Positions 29,001 through 36,785 are shown, counted from the first letter of the stretch. The stretch: DNA of 45,474 nt from Brachyspira sp. G79 (GCF_002379365.1 NZ_JQIU01000008.1:1621185-1666658); one strand, 5' to 3'. The notes: generated by a model from the sequence alone, not told the origin. Numbers and translations: made by a program.

Positions 29001-29162
29001 ATTTCTATAGCTTGTATATATGCTTATATAAGGAATTTGCATGTTCGGCATAAAATCTATAGAAAGCCTAGATAAACTAATAAGCCCTAATATAAGTATT
29101 GAAACTATTACCATAAGTATGGTTACAGGTCTTTTTACAACTATCTCTATTAATTTACTCAT
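26028..29162 (-). CDS. RND-family efflux transporter (AcrB/HAE1 type)
   Basis: The 1044 residues are the standard length. Features: an N-terminal helix (PVTILMVIVSILILGLISL), a first periplasmic loop, central helices with VLGIGMMVDNSIVVLENI (the proton-relay Asp; E. coli AcrB has two Asp here), a second large loop, and a second helix bundle with GIVVNNGIVLIDY and LRPVLMTTLTTILGILPMALG. It would export drugs or lipophilic compounds with the proton gradient. The usual periplasmic adaptor and outer-membrane channel genes are not adjacent: upstream lie only repeats, downstream the rhodanese gene. A partner elsewhere, or solo function, is possible. Confidence 0.9.
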   Translation of the reverse strand: MSKLIEIVVKRPVTILMVIVSILILGLISLSRLSIDFMPNMQIPYISIYTSYRNSGPEEIEKSVTKLVEGAVATVNNIKNITSTSRENSSNVLVEFNWGTDLTEATEDIREALEQITDLLPDNADKPVIRKFNMDDTSLMEVAVYGIDDQSTLYNIADNQIAPQIKQAKGVAQAEVMGGLKSQIKIDVNLNRLKAYNININEIASALSRDNNNLVGGQADQGFYKYTIRTMGEITSIDDIKNTTITLIKDGENSSVIKVQDLAEVYEGYDDNVNIIRVNGENSISIAVSKESGANTVEVSKNVIKQLEEYNFPDGVKYQIMFNTADSINESISGVLDAAWQGGLFAVIVLMLYMWNIRTVSIIAISIPLSIIVTFTLMYFMKITLNVISLSGLVLGIGMMVDNSIVVLENIFYYRNNGFGKYSSAINGTSKVSLAISASTFTTIAVFLPFLYLEGMVSQMFRDLCITVTISMIASLLVALLIVPMFGARLVTNKRLKLLGKLETLTNKYIHSNINNIYNKILSFSIKRKLVVLLPSMILVFCVIIFGLKFIGKEGFPRTDEGQFMVQVTMPIGTKYEQTESFVALMENDIREIIKDDLTRIQSRIRKGSEANSANIRIQLKAKNAGRIGDINEYAERTREKLQLYPAKINVRLLGSMSSSSGGEAIRIEMLGYDTVQAKELGDRIVSAISNIEGVRGAMVDIDESNRELQVYVNRDIAAKMGLKVNDVARIINTSFAGRTATTITPENSDYTDIDVNVQLENIDRVTIEDVEKISIPVKGVLIPLSSIADIVKSYGPNRIERKDRKRFTVVIANTYGRPLNEIIDEVKQVIKQDVFVPSGISINYGGDFEDMNEAFSQLLQTLILALVLVYAIMASQFESLIAPFVIAFAIPFGFAGSLAALIITNTTLSAYSAIGCIVLIGIVVNNGIVLIDYMNQLMHEKHIKGDEAALIAGQRRLRPVLMTTLTTILGILPMALGIGSGNEMYKPLATALLGGLSVSTLFTLIIVPTIYAAIRNKIPLKDYDQKDRDSANDFALNDAVNNM

Positions 29163-29389
29163 AAACCAATTTCTTAATTTTTATTTTTTATCTTTTTAAT
29201 AATATAATATACATTTAGTTATTATATCATATTAGACGATAAAATGTAAAAAAAGTTTTAAATTCTAAAAACAGCTGAAATATAATTGCTATTTAAATTT
29301 ATCTTGTTTTCAATATAATTTTATTTTATACTAAATTAAATTTATATTGAATAATATTTTACTTATAACTATTTTAATAATGATAAATC

Positions 29390-29889
29390 TAAAAAATACA
29401 GTTTATCAAAAATTAGTTTTTATGTTTTTATTATTTTATGAAACTAGCCCTGCGAATCACACAGTCGCGTGCCTTTGTCAAAAACTTTGACTAAGCCATG
29501 CAAAAAAGTTATAATTCTGTATAATGTGCAGCAATTGACAAAATAAAATTGTTCCAGTATATATTTAAACAAATATGATTTGTCAGTTTTAAGTTATTAA
29601 TAAATGTAATTATAAGTTATAAAAACATAAAGTATTATTAGTTGTTAATAACATAAGTTTTATAAGTTATAAATGTAAAATAAATAATTTATTTTTTATA
29701 ATAATAGGTAATCAGCAGCATACCATCACCACAGGCGGACTTCGTCTCGGGTACTTCCTCACTTCGTTCAGTCGCGTTGACATTTGATAAGAATAAACAA
29801 TACCGTGCGGGAAGGTGCACGCGAAGCGTCCCGAACGAAGATGAGGGGGAGCTCGCTGTTGACAAACTTAAAAATTTTCAGTATATAAT
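29390..29889. repeat. Two abutting inverted-repeat elements upstream of rtcB
   Basis: The first element (about 29390-29571) ends in TTGACA-17-TATATA, where the -35 hexamer follows GCAGCAA. The second starts at once (TTAAACAAATATGATTTGTCA, in two parts 29573-29593) and ends with TTGACA-17-TATATA at 29859-29887. Between them is AT-rich sequence and then an unusually G+C-rich patch (29730-29856: CTTCGTCTCGGGTACTTCC, GCGAAGCGTCCCGAACG). The open frame through this patch into rtcB is an accident. Bases 29163-29389 hold nothing recognisable. Confidence 0.55.
29859..29889 (+). promoter_or_regulatory. Promoter for rtcB carried by a repeat-element end
   Basis: A perfect TTGACA (29859-29864), 17 bases and TATATA (29882-29887; TATAAT at 29884-29889) lie about 70 bases before the rtcB ATG. 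The same bases are the terminal repeat of the element ending here. Confidence 0.55.
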
Positions 29890-29956
29890 AATGACAATTT
29901 CTGACATTATAATAATTTATGATATTATTAATAATAAAAGTAAGGAGTATACCTTT

Positions 29957-31221
29957 ATGATAGAACTAAAAGGAAAATACAACAAAGATTGCAAAATATT
30001 TACTGATAATGTTGATGAAGAATCTTATTCATTAATTTATAATATTTTAAATGAAAAAGCAAGCGAAAATGTTAAAGTTAGGATAATGCCAGACACTCAT
30101 ATTGGAAAGGGTATAGTGATAGGTTTTACAATGCCTTTAACGGACAGAGTAAATCCTTTTCATATAGGCGTTGATATAGGATGCGGAATGCTTACTTCAA
30201 AATTAAATGATAATATCAAAAATATTGAGCTTGAAAAAATTGATAAAACTATAAAACAAAATATTCCTATGGGTGTTAAAACTCATAAAAAAAGTAATTA
30301 TTCATTTTTTAATTTCAAAGAATTAAATGAAATTATGAGAAACTTTATAATTGCTTATAATAAAAGATATAATACAGACTTTGCACTCTTTGAAATAGAT
30401 AATGACTATATAGAAAAATTATGCCAAAGAATAGAAATGGATTTAGAAAAGTTTCATAACTCTATTGGAACATTAGGAGGAGGAAATCATTTTATAGAGA
30501 TAGGAAGTTCAATAAATAATGATTACTTTCTTACTATACATTCAGGATCAAGAAATTTCGGTACAATGGTATGCCAATATCATGTAAGAAAAAATAAAAA
30601 AGAATAGAAGAAGCAAAAGATTTTTTTAATAGTGTAAATGATACTAATGATAAAACAACAAAAGAATATAATGAGTATAATGAAATAGTAAGAAGCGGAG
30701 ATTATATATATGGCAAAGCTATGTTTGACTACTGCATTGACATGGTAATAGCTCAGTATTATGCCAAAATCAATCGAGAGGCTATGCTTAACATTATAAA
30801 AGATTCTCTTAATATAAAATTAGAAGATACTTTTTCATCTATACATAATTTTATAGATTTTGAAGATTTTATAATAAGAAAAGGTGCTATAAGAAGTTAT
30901 AAGGGAGAAAAAATGATAATTCCTTTTAACATGCGTGACGGTATATTAATATGCGAAGGAAAAAGTAATGAAGATTGGAATTTTTCAGCACCTCATGGAG
31001 CTGGAAGAGTACTTTCAAGAATGCAGGCAAGAAAACAAATAGAGATGAAAGATTTTATAGAATCTATGAAAGGTATTTATTCAAGCAGCATATCAAAAAA
31101 TACTTTAGATGAAGCACCACAGGCATATAAAGATTCAAAGGAAATAGAAAAATTAATAATGCCTACAGCAGATATAATAGACAGATTAAAGCCTGTATTA
31201 AATATAAAAGCTGCTTCATAA
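29957..31221 (+). pseudogene. rtcB: RtcB-family RNA ligase, one-base frameshift
   Basis: RtcB joins RNA 2',3'-cyclic phosphate ends to 5'-OH ends with GTP and Mn2+. ATG 29957 follows TAAGGAG. First part: MPDTHIGKGIVIGFTMP, GVDIGCGM with its metal-binding Cys, GTLGGGNHFIEIG, and HSGSRNFG; stop at 30605. The second part, in another frame from about 30598, runs IEEAKDFFNSV to KPVLNIKAAS and holds SAPHGAGRVLSR, whose His is the guanylylation site. One extra A in the run 30596-30601 joins them into a 421-residue protein of normal domain order. Split as read, neither half could work. The intact motifs on both sides suggest a very recent change or a base-calling error. No RNA-cyclase gene is adjacent. 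Confidence 0.8.
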
Positions 31222-31270
31222 AAAATATTAATATATAATTTTTTATTACAATTTAGTTAAACATAATATA

Positions 31271-31411
31271 AGCTTGAGCAGGGACTAAAATTTATAAGTA
31301 TGTTATAAAGATAATTAAAGTTGATTTTTTTTAATAAAGTGCTATGGAATAAATGGCATGGTATGTGAATCAAGTTTTAAAACTTATTTTAAGTCCCCGC
31401 CCTTTAGGCTT
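31271..31411. repeat. Imperfect inverted repeat
   Basis: AGCTTGAGCAGGGACT (31271-31286) and AGTCCCCGCCCTTTAGGCT (31392-31410) are partly complementary (GGGACT/AGTCCC and outer AAGC/GCTT) and enclose about 105 AT-rich bases. It could fold after the rtcB stop; its role is unknown. Confidence 0.35.
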
Positions 31412-31508
31412 ATAATTTTAATCTGCTATTTTGTCTCATTTTTATTTTTAAGTTTACACTGTTATTTATACGGCCCACCCTAGATTTATTTAAATTTATT
31501 GCTTACAC

Positions 31509-31591
31509 AACGCACGAAGAATTTTATTTATAAAATATACAAAATAAAAAATATAATGAATTGATAGATAAAAGCTCATTCACCGTGCGTT
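31509..31591. repeat. Long hairpin repeat, sister of 14604-14690
   Basis: AACGCACG (31509-31516) is the exact complement of CGTGCGTT (31584-31591), enclosing about 67 AT-rich bases. The ends match those of the 14604 copy while the interior differs. Confidence 0.5.
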
Positions 31592-31643
31592 ATTTATAAT
31601 TTTTTATTAATTATTAAGATAAAAAATATTATATAAAAATACT

Positions 31644-32378
31644 TTAATTCAGAAGTTCTCTTAATTTTTTTATGTCCTCAGTATTTTCGTACGGATCTTC
31701 TTCATCGACATAATCCAAAAGATCAGTAGTTAAACCCAATGTATTAACTAAATATTCGAATACTTCTATATTCCCATACAAATAAGCTATATCAAGTCCA
31801 TTCTCATTAAGGCTAGATATAGAATCAACTAAATCAGAGTCAAAATCTACAATCATCTTTATTATATCAACATTTCCGAAACCGCAAGCAAGTAAAAATA
31901 CATTCCGTCCATGTTCATCTTGAATAATATTAGGATCAGCACCATTATCAAGCAAATATTTCATTATACCTAAATCCCTATAAAATACTGCAAACATTAA
32001 AGGAGTAGCTCCATCAAGATAATAATCATAATTAAGAACCTCACTATATTTTCTGCCGCCTCTGTAAGTATGACCTATATCATTGCCTTCTGCTATTAAT
32101 TCCCGAACTCTTTTTAAACTATGATTTTCTATAGCTTCAAATATATCATAATCTTCACTGTATTCTCCTTCCTCTCTGTTTACGTAAGAGAAAGCAGAAT
32201 TCATATTAACAAATTTACCATGAATCTTTACAATATTTGTATATACTGCATGATATATATTTTCTGGAGAACTCACATATGAAGTATTTCCTCCTATACC
32301 TACACTTGCTTCTTCTTTCTTTTTACATGAAATAATAAAAATAATTAATAGCAAAGAAATTAATAATATCTTTTTCAT
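31644..32378 (-). CDS. Ankyrin-repeat lipoprotein
   Basis: I start at the second ATG (32378), since GGCGG at a normal distance precedes it. The protein has 244 residues. MKKILLISLLLIIFIISCKKK is a lipoprotein signal with lipobox IISC. The mature part carries about four ankyrin repeats, best seen at GATPLMFAVFYRDLGIMKYL with LDNGADPNI and at GRNVFLLACGFGNVDIIKMI. It would be a membrane-anchored protein-binding scaffold outside the cytoplasm. The partner is unknown. It is the second ankyrin gene in the window, here with its signal intact. No operon partners. Confidence 0.78.
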   Translation of the reverse strand: MKKILLISLLLIIFIISCKKKEEASVGIGGNTSYVSSPENIYHAVYTNIVKIHGKFVNMNSAFSYVNREEGEYSEDYDIFEAIENHSLKRVRELIAEGNDIGHTYRGGRKYSEVLNYDYYLDGATPLMFAVFYRDLGIMKYLLDNGADPNIIQDEHGRNVFLLACGFGNVDIIKMIVDFDSDLVDSISSLNENGLDIAYLYGNIEVFEYLVNTLGLTTDLLDYVDEEDPYENTEDIKKLRELLN

Positions 32379-32683
32379 AAATACCGCCATATAGTAAATT
32401 GATAATTTATAAAGTATAATACAATAAAAACAAATTATTTTCTATTATTAATAATAAAAAATTGTGAAATAAGTTTTTATAAATAAACGAACATAGAAAA
32501 ATACAAAAATATAAGTAATATAATAAAATACAAACATACATGGCATAGCTGGCATTATAGTGTATTTTAAAAATTAGATATACCATTTTTAGATAAAATT
32601 TTATTATTTAATGCTGATTCTATAGTTTTAGATAATATAAAAGCCTCTTAAATACAAATATATAAAAAATGATTAAATTACTA

Positions 32684-32712
32684 TTGAAAATAATTATATA
32701 TTGTTATATACT
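32684..32712 (+). promoter_or_regulatory. Promoter of the metY leader
   Basis: TTGAAA (32684-32689), 17 bases and TATACT (32707-32712) lie 37 bases before the leader-peptide ATG. The expected transcript starts near 32719 and would carry an untranslated region of about 210 bases before metY. The remainder of 32391-32683 is AT-rich with no supported feature. Confidence 0.55.
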
Positions 32713-32748
32713 GTAAAAAATAAGATTTAATTTTAGGAATTATAAAGA

Positions 32749-32829
32749 ATGAAATCAATCATCGTTATGAATCAAATGCACTGCCTCATGCAAATGTGTA
32801 TGTTTAATAATGATGGCTGTATAATATAA
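32749..32829 (+). CDS. Methionine-rich leader peptide of metY
   Basis: This is a 26-codon ORF with AGGA (32735-32738) ten bases before the ATG. Six of 26 codons are ATG, five of them crowded into codons 7-18 (7, 10, 14, 16 and 18: MNQMHCLMQMCM); Cys codons are at 12, 17 and 24. Such a cluster is far above what a short random AT-rich ORF would show. The Met codons lie in the loop of the first hairpin, and the last codons (GAT GGC TGT) form the antiterminator arm. The peptide itself is probably inert. The ribosome translating it would sense charged Met-tRNA, or possibly Cys-tRNA. No homologue is known to me. Confidence 0.7.
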   Translation: MKSIIVMNQMHCLMQMCMFNNDGCII

Positions 32830-32890
32830 TATATTTTTTATTTTGTAATTTCAGCCGTCAAATTAATTTTTGGCGGCTTTTTTATTTTTA
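32759..32890 (+). promoter_or_regulatory. Transcription attenuator upstream of metY
   Basis: Three pairings compete. Stem 1:2 joins 32760-32768 (CATCGTTAT) with 32807-32815 (ATAATGATG), nine pairs including one G-U. Stem 2:3 (antiterminator) joins 32811-32819 (TGATGGCTG) with 32852-32860 (CAGCCGTCA), nine pairs with one G-U. Stem 3:4 (terminator) joins 32853-32862 (AGCCGTCAAA) with 32869-32878 (TTTGGCGGCT is the relevant arm), ten pairs followed by TTTTTT-A-TTTTT. A ribosome stalled on the Met cluster would cover arm 1 and free arm 2 to block the terminator. A ribosome reaching the stop at 32827 would cover arm 2 and let it form. Confidence 0.72.
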
Positions 32891-32927
32891 AAATTAAATT
32901 TTTATGAAAAATCATAAAGGAGAGTAT

Positions 32928-34223
32928 ATGTCAAGAGAACTAAAGTTTGAAACAATAGCAGCACATGCAGGTCAGGATTTTGATGATAAGTTCGCAAGCA
33001 GAGGAGTACCAGTATACAGAACAACTTCGTATTTATTTAGAAATTCTAAACATGCAGCAGATTTATTTGATTTAAAAGAACTTGGATATATATATTCAAG
33101 AATGGGAGATCCTACAACCGATGTACTAGAAAAAAGAATTACCGCTATGGAAGGAGGACTTGCTTCTATTGCTGTATCTTCTGGTACTAATGCAATATTT
33201 TATACTATAATTACAATATGCGAGGCTGGAGATGAAATAGTTTCTGCATTTAATGTTTATGGTGGAACATATTCTCAGTTTGGGGCAATACTTCCAAAGT
33301 TTGGTATTAATACAAAATTTGTTGATGCCAAAAATCCAGAAAACTTTGCTAAGGCTATTACTGATAAAACAAAATTAATATTTATAGAAACAATATCAAA
33401 TCCTTCGCTTGATTTTACAGATATTGAAAAAGTAGCTGAAATAGCTCATAATTCTGGAATACCTCTTGTAATAGACGGTACTTTTACAACTCCTTATCTT
33501 TTGCAGACTATTAAACATGGTGCTGATATTGTAATAAACTCTCTTACAAAATGGATAGGCGGACATGGAAATGCTATAGGGGGCATTATTACTGACAGCG
33601 GTAATTTTAATTGGCAAAGCGATAAGTTTCCTTTATTTTCAAAACCAGACTCAAATTATCATGGACTTCGATGGGCTTATGATTTGCCTGATGAACTTAA
33701 AAATGCTGCTTTTGCTTTGAGAGTAAGAACAGTACCTCTTAGAAATTTGGGAGCTTGTCTTTCAGCTGATAATTCTTGGATATTTATTCAGGGTACAGAA
33801 TCTTTATCTCTAAGAATGGAAAGACATTCGTATAATGCTTTAAAAGTTGCTGAGTTCTTAGAAAAAGATAATAGAGTTGAGTGGGTAAGATACCCTGGTC
33901 TAAAAAATGATCCTTCATATGCTTTGGCAAGCAAATATTTAAAAGATAAATTCGGCGGAATGGTTGTATTTGGCATTAAAGGTGGATATGATGCTGCTGT
34001 TAAATTTATAGACAACATAAAACTATTCTCTCATTTAGTTAATGTAGGAGACGTAAAAAGTTTAGTTGCTCACCCTGCTTCTACTACACACTCTCAATTA
34101 TCAGAAGAAGAATTAATAAAGGGCGGAATAAGCAAAAACTTTATAAGGCTTTCTATAGGAATAGAACATATTGATGATATACTCTATTATTTAGATGAAG
34201 CTTTAACTATAGCAAGCAAATAA
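32928..34223 (+). CDS. metY: O-acetylhomoserine sulfhydrylase
   Basis: It makes homocysteine from O-acetylhomoserine and sulfide with PLP. I start at ATG 32928 behind the strong AAAGGAGAG site; the in-frame ATG at 32904 has none. The protein has 431 residues, the usual length for MetY (about 430), and longer than cystathionine-type relatives. Motifs: FETIAAHAGQ, RTTSYLFRN, YIYSRMGDPTTDVLEKR (phosphate site), ETISNPSLDF, NSLTKWIGGHG with the PLP lysine, and SHLVNVGDVKSLVAHPASTTH. It is expressed from a leader with Met-rich attenuator and is followed by a terminator before metX. Confidence 0.94.
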   Translation: MSRELKFETIAAHAGQDFDDKFASRGVPVYRTTSYLFRNSKHAADLFDLKELGYIYSRMGDPTTDVLEKRITAMEGGLASIAVSSGTNAIFYTIITICEAGDEIVSAFNVYGGTYSQFGAILPKFGINTKFVDAKNPENFAKAITDKTKLIFIETISNPSLDFTDIEKVAEIAHNSGIPLVIDGTFTTPYLLQTIKHGADIVINSLTKWIGGHGNAIGGIITDSGNFNWQSDKFPLFSKPDSNYHGLRWAYDLPDELKNAAFALRVRTVPLRNLGACLSADNSWIFIQGTESLSLRMERHSYNALKVAEFLEKDNRVEWVRYPGLKNDPSYALASKYLKDKFGGMVVFGIKGGYDAAVKFIDNIKLFSHLVNVGDVKSLVAHPASTTHSQLSEEELIKGGISKNFIRLSIGIEHIDDILYYLDEALTIASK

Positions 34224-34236
34224 TTATAAGCATAAA

Positions 34237-34274
34237 AACAAGGGTGATAACAATATAAATCACTCTTGTTTTTG
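34237..34274 (+). terminator. Terminator-like hairpin between metY and metX
   Basis: AACAAGGGTGAT (34237-34248) pairs over all 12 positions (one G-U) with ATCACTCTTGTT (34259-34270), followed by TTTTGTTG. It would reduce or stop readthrough into metX. Confidence 0.7.
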
Positions 34275-34302
34275 TTGATAATATTTATTAGGGGTTTATT
34301 TT

Positions 34303-35432
34303 ATGGAGAATATAAAAAATATAATAAAAGATAAAAAAAATAAAATTAAAGAACAAATCAATAAAATCGAAGAAACTATAATAGAAGAGAAAGGTAATCT
34401 TAAATTTTTTCACTATGATAAATCATTTAAATTTGAAAATGGAGCTTCTATATCAGAGCTTACAATAGCTTATACTGCCTCAGGACATTTAAATATTAAT
34501 AGGGATAATGCTATTTTAATATGCCATGCCTTTACAGGTGATGCAGATGTACTTTCTTGGTGGAGTAATTTTGTAGGCAAATGCAAAGCAATAGATACTA
34601 ATAAATATTTTGTCATATGTTCAAATGTGTTAGGAGGCTGCAGCGGAACCACAGGACCTTCCTCAAAAAAACCAAATAGTAATTTATGCTACGGGACAGA
34701 TTTTCCTACATTTACAATTAAAGATATAGTAAAGGTACAAAAAATATTAGTAGATTCATTAGGTATAAAAAAACTTTACTGTGTAGTAGGAGGCTCTATG
34801 GGAGGAATGCAGGCTTTGCAATGGACTGCTTCTTATCCTCAAATGATGGAAAAAGCAATTATAATAGCAAGCACAATGACACATTCGCCTATGCAGATAG
34901 CTTTTAATGAAATAGCAAGAGAAGCTATAACAGAAGACAATGAATGGTACGGCGGAAAATATTATGGAATGTCCTCTCCAGATAAAGGCCTTGCTTTGGC
35001 CAGAATGCTTGGACATATTACATATATGAGTGAAGAATATATGAGAAAAAAATTCGGAAGAAGAAGAAAAAAGGCATTAAAATATTTTACTCCTTCTTTT
35101 GAAGTAGAAAATTATCTTCATTACAATGGAGAGAAATTTACAGCTAGATTTGATGCTAACAGTTTCTTATATCTTACTAAAGCTATGGATTTTTTTGATG
35201 CTAAAGATGATATAAAAAAATTAAAAATAAGAAAAATGTATCTCTTAATAAAGTACTTGTTATATCATTTATATCTGATTGGCTATATCCTAGTACTCAG
35301 TCAGCTGAAATAGTTTCCGCATATCAGCATGCTAATATAGACACTTTATTTTATGAAATAGAATCCAATTACGGACATGATGCTTTTTTAATAAAAAATA
35401 CTGAACAAACTAAATGTATAAAAAATTTTTAA
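34303..35432 (+). pseudogene. metX: Homoserine O-acetyltransferase, one-base frameshift
   Basis: An alpha/beta-hydrolase-fold enzyme that acetylates homoserine to feed MetY. An AGGGG site precedes ATG 34303. Visible: ICHAFTGDADV, GGCSGTTGPSS, the nucleophile elbow VVGGSMGGMQALQW, and FTARFDANSFLYLTKAMD. The frame stops at 35313, before the last two catalytic residues. These are present in the next frame: VISFISDWLYPSTQSAE (catalytic Asp) and ESNYGHDAFLI (catalytic His), ending at 35432. One extra A in the A7 run at 35214-35220 or the A5 run at 35232-35236 restores a protein of about 376 residues. As read it would be inactive. An error or very recent mutation is likely. Confidence 0.82.
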
Positions 35433-35522
35433 ATAGTTAAAGCATATATATTTTTTATAAAACACTTGTTTTTTTGCTAATATTGTTTAGTATATAAAAA
35501 ATATATTTAAGGTATTAAAAAA

Positions 35523-36197
35523 ATGAAATTTATATTTTCAAGATTCTTGATAGGAAGTATTGTAATAATAATAGGTGCTTATATACTGCTTCAGTATGTT
35601 TTTCATATTTATATTCCAGCATTGGCATATACACCTGTATTTACAATAATTGTTTCTTTTTTAATAATTGCTTGGGGTATTGCAATGATATTTGGAAGAG
35701 GCTTTTATGCTTCTAAACTCCTTTTAGGATTATTTGTAATAGGAGGCGGTATATACATACTAATAAGATACTGCTTCAACATTAATATGCCTTTTATACT
35801 ATACACTCCTATATTTAGAATGATTATAGGAATGATTATCATTTTTTTGGGGGCATACATACTATTAGGAATGCATTATGTTGGAGATAGTGTTCCTAAA
35901 AATAAAAGAACTAAGTATGATGTATATTTCAAAACAAAAAATATAGACTTATCAGATTTAGAAATAGACAGAAACAGAGTTATAGACATAAACACTGTAT
36001 TTTCAGATACTGTTATTTTTATAAGTGATAGGGTTCAAGTTCATATAAAGGCTTCAAGTGCTTTTGGAAGTGTATCTCTTCCTACTGGAGACAGTGTAAG
36101 TTTTGGAGAAACGAATTTTGTTATGGGAACACATGACAATATACTTTATTTAAATGTGAATGCTGCTTTCGCTCAGATTAGAGTTTTATATAAATAA
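35523..36197 (+). CDS. LiaF-like membrane protein
   Basis: The 224-residue protein has about four hydrophobic helices in its first 120 residues, arranged as two similar pairs (FLIGSIVIIIGAYILLQY and LLLGLFVIGGGIYILIRY). A C-terminal cytoplasmic or periplasmic beta-type domain follows (residues about 140-224, NTVFSDTVIFISDRV, SSAFGSVSLPTGD). This is the layout of LiaF / cell-wall-active-antibiotic-response proteins, with DUF5668-type membrane helices. In Firmicutes LiaF restrains the LiaRS two-component system; no LiaRS is next to it here, so the role is open. It is 18 bases upstream of rsmD and probably cotranscribed. Confidence 0.65.
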   Translation: MKFIFSRFLIGSIVIIIGAYILLQYVFHIYIPALAYTPVFTIIVSFLIIAWGIAMIFGRGFYASKLLLGLFVIGGGIYILIRYCFNINMPFILYTPIFRMIIGMIIIFLGAYILLGMHYVGDSVPKNKRTKYDVYFKTKNIDLSDLEIDRNRVIDINTVFSDTVIFISDRVQVHIKASSAFGSVSLPTGDSVSFGETNFVMGTHDNILYLNVNAAFAQIRVLYK

Positions 36198-36215
36198 TTT
36201 TTATTTGGAAAAAAC

Positions 36216-36785
36216 ATGTATATTATATCTGGAAATAAAAAGGGAAGAAAAATAATAACTCCAAAAAGAGATTTCAGACCTACTCAGTCAAAGGTAAGAG
36301 AGGCTTTTTTTAATATAGTTAATGTTGAAAATAAAACTTTATTAGATTTATGTTCTGGAAGCGGTGCTATTGCCTTTGAGGCTTTAAGCAGAAATGCTAA
36401 ACATGCCACACTTATAGAAATAGACAGAGATGCTGTAAAAACTATATTTATAAATGCAAAAGCTATATTTGTAAATGATAATTCACTTTATAAAGTAAAA
36501 AGAATATCTGCTTTAGATTATGTAAGAAGAACTAGTAATAAATTTGATATAATATACTTTGATCCTCCTTACCATTCAAATATATATTTTGACTGCTTAA
36601 ATGCTATAATAGAAAGAAAACTATTAAATAATGATGGAATTTTAGCAGTAGAGTTTGGTGCTGATTATTATAAAAGTTTTTTAGAAACAGGAAATTTTAA
36701 AGATCTTATAAAAGATAGAATGCATTATGATATAAAAAGTTATGGTGAAAGTATTTTGGTAATATTTAAGTATATGAAAATATAA
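36216..36785 (+). CDS. rsmD: 16S rRNA (guanine-966-N2)-methyltransferase
   Basis: It methylates G966 of 16S rRNA with SAM. The 189 residues are the usual size. Visible: ISGNKKGRKIITP and FRPTQSKVREAFFNI at the N-terminus (family signature), the SAM-binding motif LLDLCSGSGAIAFEAL, the acidic motif LIEIDRDAV, and the N-methyltransferase catalytic motif YFDPPYHSN. It starts 18 bases after the LiaF-like gene behind a weak GGA site and is convergent with pncB. Confidence 0.92.
   Translation: MYIISGNKKGRKIITPKRDFRPTQSKVREAFFNIVNVENKTLLDLCSGSGAIAFEALSRNAKHATLIEIDRDAVKTIFINAKAIFVNDNSLYKVKRISALDYVRRTSNKFDIIYFDPPYHSNIYFDCLNAIIERKLLNNDGILAVEFGADYYKSFLETGNFKDLIKDRMHYDIKSYGESILVIFKYMKI

Noticed and set aside
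29777-29956. Upstream extension of the rtcB frame to an earlier start
   Set aside because: The extension runs through G+C-rich repeat sequence and the element end. TAAGGAG sits before ATG 29957, where family-like sequence begins.
30589-30605. Programmed -1 frameshift in rtcB
   Set aside because: The zero-frame codons are AAT AAA AAA, so the P-site tRNA would have to re-pair on TAA. That is not a canonical slip site; deletion or read error is more likely.
32719-32927. SAM riboswitch or T-box in the metY leader
   Set aside because: I found neither the SAM-I core nor the T-box AGGGTGG-type sequence. The pairings and Met-rich ORF explain the leader better.
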